From assembly GCA_021018995.1 (NCBI GenBank), contig CM037590.1:102673097-102737096 (forward strand): a stretch of 64,000 nucleotides of DNA, given 5' to 3'. Shown here one piece after another: positions 55,873-64,000 of the stretch. Position numbers and translations under genes: made by a program. Each line of letters begins with the position of its first letter. The first letter of the stretch is position 1. This stretch comes from Chloranthus sessilifolius (lineage: Eukaryota > Streptophyta > Magnoliopsida > Chloranthales > Chloranthaceae). The notes under the pieces were generated by a model, which saw only the letters and a list, made by a program, of their open reading frames with translations, searched no databases and was not told the DNA's origin.

Positions 55873-57760
55873 ATGTCCTGGGTAGTGGACCCTGTTTACG
55901 CTGATCCCGATTCATCCCCGCCACATTCTCCAACCCACTCCCATTCGGGAGAAGTCTTTTCAACCATCCCCCTCACCCAACCCCCTTTTACCGTTACCGG
56001 CCCATTCAACGCCCTTTTACCGTTACCGGCCCATTCAACGCCCCCATATTCCCAACCACTACCCCCCAAAATATCCAAAGTCCAACCCCCCATTCCCCAT
56101 CTTTTGCCCAAACCATGCCCATACAAAACCCTAACCCGTTTTCTCAACCCACATCCATGTCCCATTTCCCATCTTCACCATATAGACTCGATCCACCCAC
56201 GTTCACATACACCACTTCCACCCTATCCTATCCCCCACAAATCCCCCCATCTACCCGGGTCATGCCCATTTTTACCAGGGCCATGCCCGATTTTTCCCAA
56301 GCACCCACACTATACCCTCCATCATCCTAAAACATCCCTAACCCATCCCCCTCTGCCAATGCCCCACCCCATTCCTTTAATCCATCCCCTATCCCATCAT
56401 CTACCATGGCTATACCCAATTTTCCCTCTGCATCCACCCCGTCCATACCCAATCATCCATTAAATCCACCATCCACATCCGACCCCCCTTCCATGGCCAT
56501 GATGGAGGAAATGTTCCAAGCATACTCCTCATGGAGGGCTTCCCAAAATATCTCTCCTCCACACCCCACATCCATGAATCCATCCCATACCTTAGCAAAC
56601 CTCCATGCTTCACTCTCCCATGACCCCCATCAACCTCCCATAATCCACACCATCCAAACCCCCATCACCCACATACCCCAAGGCTCCATGTCCCAACCCC
56701 CCACCATCCATACACCCCAAGGCCAAATGGCCCAAACTCCAAACTCCCACATACCCCAAGGCCCATTGGCCCAAACCCCCTTTTCCCACACATCTCAAGG
56801 CCCCACGGCCCAATAACCCACCATCCATGATCTCCAGGGCCCCATGGCCCAATACCCCACTACACATCATCCCCAAGGCCCATTGGCCCAAAACCCCATT
56901 ACCCATATCCCCCAGGGCCCATTGGGCCAAACCCATCAGGGGCCCATGGCCCAAATCCACCAATGGCCCATGGCCCAGACCCAACAAGGTCCATCAGGCC
57001 AGACCCATCAAGGGCCCATGGTTCAGACCCATCAAAGCCCATTGGGCTAGACCCACCATGGACCCATGTCCCAAACCCACTAAGGCCCCATGGCCCAGAC
57101 CCATTAAGGCCCATTGGGCCAAACCCACCAAAGGCCCATTGGGTCATACCCATCAAGGCCCTTTGGGCCAGACCCATCAAGGGCCCTTAGCCCTAAACCT
57201 ACCCAGGCCCATTGGCCCAAACCTATCCAGGGCCCATGGCCCAAACCTACCAGGGGCCCATGGCCCAAACCCATCAGTGGCCTATGGCCCAAAATGATCA
57301 AGGGTTCATGGCCCAAACCCAAACCCCACACTCATACCTTCCACAATATCTCCAACATTTAACCCAACCTTCACATCTGGGTCAAACTCATGCCATACCT
57401 CAAACCCAATTTCTCCATGGTTCCACACCCCAAGGCCACCCCCAATCCTTCCCTCACACCCAATGGCCCTATCCGACCCCACCTCAAAGCCAAATGCCCA
57501 TCACCCAACAAACCTTTCCTCACCCCCAATGGGCTGACCCAGCCCCCACTCATGTTATTCCAGTCCAACCCATGCAACAACAATAGGAGAATCCCACCTT
57601 CACTGTACATTACGCTGACCAGCAGTATGAAGAGGACAAGATTAGGAACAGCGGGGCCTATGCTGGGGCATTGACCAGCCTCAACCCTCCACCAGTAATT
57701 GCCCACCCCTTGGTAGCCCAGAGTGAAGTCTAACTGACGGCCGAGAAAGCGGCCCCTATA
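55873..57760 (+). pseudogene. T1 gag, Pro-rich N-terminal half with GGCCCA repeat
   Basis: It begins MSWVVDPVYADPDSSPP at 55873. After GPFNA a 29-base tandem duplication (55983-56040) shifts the frame. The true frame continues as PIFPTTTPQ and MPIQNPNPFSQPTS, and as MAIPNFPSAS from 56406. A short possible helix reads MAMMEEMFQAYSSW. From about 56640 to 57310 a repeat of units like GPMAQTHQ dominates, built of GGCCCATGG and TTGGGCC phrases. It ends with VIPVQPMQQQ at 57586, then TFTVHYADQQYEED. Frames shift inside the repeat and stops are few. Such an N-terminal extension is longer than in most Ty3 Gags. Confidence 0.75.
56640..57310 (+). repeat. GGCCCA-rich imperfect tandem repeat in T1 gag
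   Basis: Phrases such as AGGCCCATTGGGCC, CAAACCCATCA and GGGCCCATGGCCCA recur some 25 times with spacing mostly near 24-30 bases. Nearly all reading frames on both strands stay open across it, which explains many spurious frames here. Confidence 0.85.
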
Positions 57761-58449
57761 TTGAAAGAGTCAGAGCAGTTGAAAGAACAGGTAGACAAAA
57801 TACAAAAACAGCTCATGAAAATGGGTGGTGCTGAAATCCATGCCACGGACTTCACAGACCTATGCCTATTTGTTGAGGTCCCCTTGCCCCCAAATTTAAA
57901 ATGCCAGTATTCGACAAGTACAATGGCACAGGCAACCCGATTGCACACCTCAAGTCCTATTGTGGGAACATGTGCCAGTACGGGGGGGACGAGAGACTGC
58001 TAATAAAAGTCTTTCAGAAAAGTTTGACTGGACCGGCCCTGAGGTGGTTCACATCTCTTGAACCATCCATGATGAAGACATGGAAAGATTTAACGCATTT
58101 GTTCCAGGAACAGTATGTCTATAATACTGATATTAAACCGCGTAAGTCTGATTTGGCCCGTTTAAAGCAAAATCCAAACGAGACCTTCAGTGACTACTTA
58201 GGGCGATGGAGAGCACTGGCAGCTCAAGTCAGAAATAGAATACCGGATGATGAGCAGATAGAGATGATTTCAAAGAACACTCTGCCAGTGATCGATGATT
58301 TTCTTGTATACCAACAACAATCTAGTTTTGCTGATTTGGTGAGGAATGCCAACCGCTGCGAGAATGTCATCAGGGAAGGGCGGTTGAGTAAGAATACTTG
58401 TGGGGTTCCTAGCTGGTCCGTAAGATTTTCCGGAAAGCAAGAGGAATAG
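57761..58449 (+). pseudogene. T1 gag capsid-like core
   Basis: A coiled-coil segment (EQLKEQVDKIQKQLMKMGG, 57770-57830) precedes the core. The core begins MPVFDKYNGTGNPIAHLKSY and continues with GPALRWFTSLEP, FQEQYVYN, GRWRALAAQVRNRIPDDEQI and ANRCENVIREGRL, the standard plant Ty3 Gag domain. A frameshift lies near 57885 between the two parts, and another near 58440 before the nucleocapsid-like part. The same FDKYNGTGNP motif occurs in G2 gag. Confidence 0.9.
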
Positions 58450-61051
58450 AATAGGGGGTGATGTCCAGAACATAGCCAACACCAGGCCCAATAATAATAC
58501 TGCTCCGTTTCAATTTCAAGCAGCCCCACTAGCACCAGTTAGGCCTGAGCAGATGCAAAGAATGGGGAATGGGCAAGGAATGCAAATGACCCCAAAACAG
58601 AGGAGAGCCCGCTACGACCGAGTCTTTACACCTCTGGGGCAATCTTCGATTGTACTTTTGCCCCTGTTAGTAGAAAAGGGATTAGTGGCTATCCGCCAAC
58701 CGCAACCCCCTCCTCACTCAATCCCAAAGAACTATGACCCAAATACCCACTACAATTTTCATCAGGGTCCGGGTCACCCTACTGATCGCTGCTTCTCATT
58801 GAAGTACGCCATCCAGGATTTGATCAATGCCGAGAAAATCATTCCCCCTGCACCTTCACAACATGCTAATATTCATCAAGTACCACTACCCCCACATCCT
58901 ACCAGAGGAGCAGGTCCCAGACCCACCATCGGAATGATAGAAGATGAGGAGTTTGAATTTGACCCATCCGATTACATCAGTGATCGGGAGAGTTATGTAG
59001 CACCGCTGTTAAGAAACGTTGAAGAGAGGAATATAGGGGTAGTCGAACCCCTAAATTTGTCAGATTATTTCCCCAACCCGACTCCACAAATTGAACCCTT
59101 GGATCTCAAGGCATACTTTCCATCGCCCACGCCCGTCAATTATGTGAATGTCAATGCATACCAACCATACACCACAACCGCCATCAATTACCCGATGAGC
59201 CAACAGGCCCTCAATCCTACACCCGCACCCACCAGTCATCGATGGCCTGTGCCCGCCCCGTTTCAACTACCACCATACACCACAACCCCCATTGATTACC
59301 CTTTAAGCCACCAAGCCCCCAATCCAACACCCACACCCATCAGTTATCAATGGCCTGCGCCCACTCTATCACCCCCAGTTCAACCACCAGCGAATTCCAC
59401 CACCCCGATCAATTACCTAACGGCCCATCAGACCCCCCATCTACCGCTAGCACCCACTGGCTATCAATGGCCTACTTTTACCTCCTTCCCTCCAATGCCA
59501 CCACCCTCAAGCACCACCACCCCCATTTGGCCCAATCTTTCCACCCAACCCACTGCCACCGGGGTGAATCAAGTATTGCCCACACCTCCTGAGCCGATAG
59601 TACAAGTACCTCAAGAACCGGCAACCATACCCTTCCAGCTCTCAGGACCCACATATGATCCTCATCAGGTCCCGCTAAGCTACGAACAAACAGATATCAA
59701 TGCCGGAAGCAACAGCAGAGAAGGGGCAGTAGATTTTGTTACCATATCAGGGAGGATACCAAAGCAGCCAGAAATACCAGCAGCAGCACACGCCCAACCC
59801 GAAGGAAAGAAAGACAGCGCAGTGAACCCCTTTGAGAAGATGAGTCGAGAACATATACTGGAGACTCAACTGAGAAGAATGCCTGCCCATATCACTGTAT
59901 GGGATCTGTTGATGACGTCCCCACTCCATTTTCAAGCATTAATGGGGGTGTTAAAAAATGTGCATGTATCACTCCAAGTTAGCCCAGATGAAGTCGGGCA
60001 GATAATTGGTCAAGTGATGGCTTCAAATGGCATTTCATTTTCTGATGCCGATTTAACTGAGGAAGGAGGTAGTCACTCAAAATCTTTAAATATAACCGTT
60101 GAGTTTAGAAATATGATTATCTCCTTGGTACTAATTGATAATGGGTCTGCATTGAATATATGCCCGTTAAAAACCGCCACCAAGATCGGGGTTGATCCGT
60201 GCATGCTAAGGCCCACCAGAACCAGCGCTAGAGGGTTTGACAATACTAGGAGAGAAATAATGGGAGAAGTTGATCTTGAGCTATTGATAGGGCCAATGAC
60301 CTTTTCCATCTTATTCCAAGTCATGGATATCAAATCCTCATTTAACTTGTTATTGGGACGCCCATGGCTACATGAAGTCGGAGCCATACCTTCCACATTG
60401 CACCAGAAACTCAAATTTACATCTGGGCATAAGATTATCACGATCATTGGAGAGGGGCACAGTGAGAAAGAAAAGGCTGCCAATAGCATTGAAAAAACCA
60501 ATATGCTGGATGTACCACACACCGCTGAAAACGTCAACCTCCACAATTTTGAGTGTGAGGTGTCAGCTATACTCCTAGAACCCATTGAGGGCATCATGTC
60601 TAAAATGGGAGGCGGTATGGCAGCAGCAGTGGCAATGCTCCAAAAGTGGGGCTATCAGAAAGGAAGGGGTCTAGGACCCAAATTGCAAGGCAGAAGAGAG
60701 CCAGTTGTGGCTAAGGGACAGAAAGTAAGATTCGGGCTAGGATATAAGCCCACGGAGCAAGAGGTGCGAGAGGCCAAAGAAAAAGCCAGGGTAGTCACGG
60801 CTGCAAGACCTCGAGGAATCAACATAGAGGAGCAACCTCGCCCTAGGCCGCACATCAGGAATTCCTTTGTCAGCACAGGGATCATAAAGATCGATCAAAA
60901 TGGGGCAACCCATTTTACCCCACACAAACCCAAAGCCCCAGTCCATCCCACCAACCCCCAGATCTCCCTTCCCACCTTGGAGATAGATTTGGTCACGTTG
61001 TCCCTTTTCGAGGAACGACGGTCGGTACCTGAACAAACCCCCCTGTGGTAA
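58450..61051 (+). pseudogene. T1 gag C-terminus, protease and G-patch
   Basis: It is open from at least 58553 to 61051 (832 codons) in one frame. Residues of about 62-90 are a degenerate zinc-knuckle-like motif (NFHQGPGHPTDRC). Residues 190-340 are a Pro/Thr/Tyr-rich spacer with repeats of ITNYPxSHQAPNPTP type. Protease active site LIDNGSALN is at residue 529 (60137), with DNG in place of DTG as in Ogre/Tat, then LLLGRPWLHEVGA. A G-patch-like segment, residues 684-725 (MLQKWGYQKGRGLGP...), follows, then a basic tail. It ends at TPLW before TAA. It was expressed as part of Gag-Pol, and this frame looks functional. Confidence 0.88.
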
Positions 61052-61478
61052 ATCACCACAAAATCAAGTTATCGTTTGAGGACATGATCTCAGATGAAAT
61101 GGGGATCAATATAATGGAGGCTGACTCCAATGAGCCATATTAGTCAGCACCCTCCATCCCAACAAGTAAAGAAGCGGCCCCTCAGGTACGCAATTGGGCA
61201 TCTTTGCCCCAAACTCTGGAAGCAGGAAGTGGCCTAAAGTTTGGCGCTTGTTTCCCAAAAAAAACAACCTATAAAAAGTGACATAAGCCCTTGGCAGGCA
61301 ATACCTTGTATATACACATACCCACCTGGCCAAGGGCCCGTCTCCGAAGAAACCAAAAATCTCAAAAACATGGAAAAAAACATAAAATCTTTAAAAAATG
61401 GAAAAAATACAAAATCTCAAAAACACAGAAAAAACACAAAATCCTAAAAACATTTAAAAAATCTGAAGTCTAAAAAGA
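61052..61478 (+). other. T1 interval between protease and RT, stops in all frames, candidate intron
   Basis: About 430 bases contain several stops in each frame. The last 140 are very A-rich (repeated AAAAACA/AAAAATC phrases). Ogre elements carry a partly spliced intron at this place. Candidate donors are GTAAAT at 61048, overlapping the stop codon, and CAG/GTACG at about 61178. A candidate acceptor is TTCTAG ending near 61498. Confidence 0.5.
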
Positions 61479-62640
61479 TTGTCATTTACAATTCTAGAAA
61501 ATGTCCCACAAAAGGATTCCTTAATCAAAATGCCCATCCCATGTGAAATCGACCCCTTCCCTGCAGAAATACAAGAAGAGATAGGGATCGCGAGTCTAGA
61601 CAAGGATGTCCCCTTTGAGGAGCTCCTTGTCCAATTTACCGACCTTGAGTATGGCCCTACCCCCATTGTCAAAGAGACCAAAGATGTCAATCTAGGAACT
61701 GAGGAGGTTCCCCGAATAACCAAGATCGGAACATTGTTGTCTCCTGAGGAAAGAAAAAGCATGATCAACTTCCTTCGATCATACCAAGATGTTTTTGCCT
61801 GGTCGTACGAGGACATGCCTGGTCTGGATACTGATTTAGTTGAGCATGAGTTCCCCCTCTATCCTGATATGAAGACAGTCAAGCAGAAGCTGAGACGTCT
61901 CCGACCCGAGTGGATGTTGAAAGTCAAAGATGAGGTCATCAAGCAGTATGATGTGGGGTTTCTCATGGTATCCAAATACCCGTAATGGCTAGCCAATATC
62001 GTACCTGTGCCAAAGAAGGATGGAAAGGTCCGCATATGTATCGATTTCTGCAATTTGAACAGAGCAAGCCCAAAGGACGATTTCCCACTGCCACACATCG
62101 ACATCTTAGTTGATAACACAGCTAAGCACAGGATGCTTTCTTTTATGGATGGATTCTCAGGATACAATCAGATCAAAATGGTAGAGGTTGATCGTGAGAA
62201 GACAACATTCATTACCCCCTAGGGAACCTTTTGCTATCGAGTCATGCCATTCGGGCTGAAGAATGCCGGTGCAATGTACCAGAGAGCTATGACTGCATTA
62301 TTTCATGACATGATGCACAAAGAGATTGAAGTGTATGTCGATGACATGATAGCCAAATCACCAGAGCAAAGCGACCATCTGGTAAACCTTCAGAAGCTAT
62401 TTGAAAGGCTGAGGAAGTATCGGCTACGACTAAATCCACAGAAGTGCGCATTTGGTGCTATGTCAGGGAAACTGCTAGGGTTAATCGTCAGCAGGAGGGG
62501 GATCGAGGTCGACCCAATCAAAGTCAAAGCCATCACTGAAATGCCACCGCCGTCTACCGAGAAAGAGGATAGAGGTTTTCTGGGTAAAATACAGTATATC
62601 AGTGGTTCATTGCACAGCTAACTCCAATCTGCACGTCGAT
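61479..62640 (+). pseudogene. T1 reverse transcriptase (Tat/Ogre type)
   Basis: Motifs: FAWSYEDMPGLD, WLANIVPVPKKDGKVRICIDF, LPHIDILVDN, GYNQIKM, MPFGLKNAGAMYQRAM, catalytic YVDD at 62334-62345 (intact) and GIEVDPIKVKAI. Stops: TAA at about 61982 in YP*WLA, where Glu is usual, and TAG at 62220-62222 in ITP*GTF, where Trp is usual. A frameshift near 62600 separates KIQYIS from RFIAQLTPIC, which continues in another frame. Otherwise this is a well preserved domain. Confidence 0.93.
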
Positions 62641-63140
62641 CTTCAAGTTACTAAGGAAGAATTCGCCCGTTGAATGGAACGACGATTGTCAGGCAGCGTT
62701 CAAAAAAATCAAAAGCTACCTCTTTAATCCACTTGTTTTGATACCACCTGAGCCAGGAAGACCACTCTTGATGTATTCTCCATGACTGAAGTTTCCATGG
62801 GATGTGTCCTGGGGCAGCACGATGAAACAGGAAGAAGAGAGCAGGCCATTTACTATCTGAGCAAGAAGTTTACTAATTATGAGACGCGCTACTCTCATCT
62901 GGAGAAAGCATGCTTGGCTCTTGTGTGGGCTACTCAAAGGCTCCGCCACTACTTGCTATCTCAGGCGGTTCTGCTTTTGACTTGAATGGACCCATTGAAG
63001 TACCTATTCGAGAAGCCGGCTCTCACTGGGCAGACTGCACGATGGCAACTTTTATTATCTAAATTTTACATCACGTACGTCACTCAAAAGTCGATCAAGG
63101 GGCAGGCGCTTGCTGATCATCTTATGGATAATCCTTTACC
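62641..63140 (+). pseudogene. T1 first RNase H
   Basis: It reads LLRKNSPVEWNDDCQAAFKKIK before the domain, then TEVSMGCVLGQHD, AIYYLSKKFTNYE, EKACLALVWATQRLRHYL and PLKYLFEKPALTGQTARWQ, ending IKGQALADHL. A TGA follows LLLT at about 62983-62985. Frame changes occur near 62780. This is the domain linked to Ty3 RT. Confidence 0.88.
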
Positions 63141-63560
63141 TGACTATGAGCCGTTAAGAACCGAATTCCCAGATGAAGATATCTTGCTCATGACGGAAGA
63201 CTATACAGAAGAAGCTGAAGAATCATGGGTAATGCACTTTGACGGGGCAACAAATGTCAAGGGCCAAGGAGTTGGCGCCATCCTGATTTCACCAAAAGGA
63301 TCCCATGTACCGGTCTCTAGCAAGCTCAACTTCCCTTGCACTAACAATATGGTTGAGTACGAAGCTTGCGCCGCTGGTCTGCAAGCAGCTCTCAATCTGA
63401 ATGTAACTCACCTTCGAGTATTTGGCGATTCACAGTTAATCATATGTCAGACGAATGGTGACTAGAAGATGAAAGACGAGAAACTGATCCCCTATCATGA
63501 ACACCTCGAGGATCTGATAGCTTGCTTCCAAGATGTGACTTTCTCATACGCCCTCGAATA
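63141..63560 (+). pseudogene. T1 second, archaeal-like RNase H
   Basis: It reads WVMHFDGATNVKGQGVGAILISPKG, NNMVEYEACAAGLQAAL and LRVFGDSQLIICQ. The acidic catalytic residues are kept: Asp in FDGA, Glu in EYEA and Asp in GDSQ. This additional RNase H of archaeal type is characteristic of Tat/Ogre elements. A TAG at 63463-63465 (TNGD*KMKD) replaces the usual Trp. A frameshift near 63555 follows. Confidence 0.92.
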
Positions 63561-64000
63561 AGGAATCTCTTTGCCGATGCATTAGCAACTTTGGCGTCAA
63601 TGATTGAAATCTCCTATGGTGTTGAGATGAAGTCGATCGTGATCGAGCAGAGAAATGAGCCAGCCTTCTACCTCCAAATTGAGGAACCTACAAAGCTTGA
63701 TGATGAGCCACCTTGGTTCTCAGACATCAAGAATTTCCTCGAGACCCTGACTTTCCCAGAGGGTACATCCAAGACAGACCGACAAATCATTCAACATTTA
63801 GCGGCAGGTTACGTCATTTGCGGGGAATGCCTCTACAAGCGATCATATAATAACATCTTACTCAAGTGCCTCACTGAAAGTGAAGCGGTCAATATTATGA
63901 AAGAAATCCATGAGGGAGTATACGGAGCCCACATCAGCGATCACATGCTCGCTAAGAAAATCCTACGACAGAGATACTTCTGGACCACTATGGAATCGGA
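63561..64000 (+). pseudogene. T1 integrase N-terminus, cut by the window edge
   Basis: The linker RNLFADALATLASMI is followed by the integrase N-terminal region HLAAGYVICGECLYKRS and EIHEGVYGAHISDHMLAKKILRQRYFWTTM, the His part of the HHCC zinc module. The Cys pair and catalytic core lie beyond 64000. The frame is open from about 63560 to the end. Confidence 0.88.

Larger units (their letters stand above)
52687..64000 (+). mobile_element. T1: Ogre/Tat-like Ty3 retrotransposon, runs off the right edge
   Basis: Its parts are LTR (52687-54269), primer site (54272-54289), a leader of about 1.6 kb with tandem repeats and palindromes, a long Gag with a Pro-rich N-terminal half, protease and G-patch, an A-rich interval full of stops, RT, RNase H, a second archaeal-like RNase H and the start of integrase. 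The second RNase H is the hallmark of the Tat lineage. It is the same LTR family as T2. The target site partner is off-window. Confidence 0.93.

Noticed and set aside
56610..57331. Several overlapping open frames on both strands
   Set aside because: By-products of the GGCCCA repeat, which contains few stops in any frame. Only the plus-strand gag frame has coding neighbours.

Overview
The window is a stack of nested LTR retrotransposons from a flowering-plant nuclear genome. I see no host protein gene, tRNA or rRNA gene. The evidence is the co-occurrence of Athila-type Ty3/gypsy elements (primer site complementary to tRNA-Asp, FMDD reverse transcriptase, long LTRs), Tat/Ogre-type Ty3 elements (second archaeal-like RNase H, G-patch segment, primer site complementary to tRNA-Arg), a Tnt1-like Ty1/copia element and a solo LTR that resembles a Tekay/Del chromovirus LTR. 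The setting looks like decayed, AT-rich heterochromatin of a large genome. A eudicot is my guess; no species can be named.

Names used below: A1 to A4 are Athila-type elements. G1 and G2 are two copies of a Tat-like family with LTRs of about 3 kb that carry hairpin arrays. T1 (right) and T2 (left fragment) are Ogre/Tat-like elements whose LTRs carry palindromes. COP is the copia element.

Layout, left to right. 1-8689: A1 on the minus strand (integrase, RT-RNase H, protease, gag, primer site, 5' LTR), running off the left edge. 8690-9173: T2 LTR, which A1 entered. 9174-17105: G1 on the minus strand (protease, gag, primer site, LTR), whose LTR holds a 2.3 kb solo LTR (13965-16252) with a perfect TTCGA target duplication. 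17106-20493: COP pol and part of its gag (minus). 20494-51133: A3 (plus), inserted in COP gag with target duplications GTACG and GTATG. Inside the A3 5' LTR lie G2 (20975-39370) and solo LTR A4 (39677-42196, target duplication CACAT). Inside G2 lies the truncated A2 (27878-36263). 51139-52686: the rest of COP gag and its leader. 52687-64000: T1 (plus), from LTR through gag, protease, RT and two RNases H into the start of integrase, cut by the right edge.

Insertion history reads COP > A3 > G2 > A2 in the centre (four levels) and COP > G1 > T2 > A1 on the left. Removing the G2 and A4 insertions leaves an A3 5' LTR of about 2.54 kb, which matches the intact 2549 bp 3' LTR and supports the boundaries. 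Every coding region is broken by stops, frameshifts or lost catalytic residues. Many stops are Trp or Gln codons turned into stops and several catalytic Asp are now Asn, which fits deamination of methylated DNA.

The most unusual material is non-coding or low complexity: an array of hairpins with different but self-complementary stems around one near-constant 8-base loop in the G LTRs; a 23-bp palindrome repeated about every 48 bp in the T1 LTR and leader; a 571-codon open frame in G2 built of a six-residue Pro/Ile/Lys/Glu repeat; and Asn/Gln-rich Gag tails in the G family.
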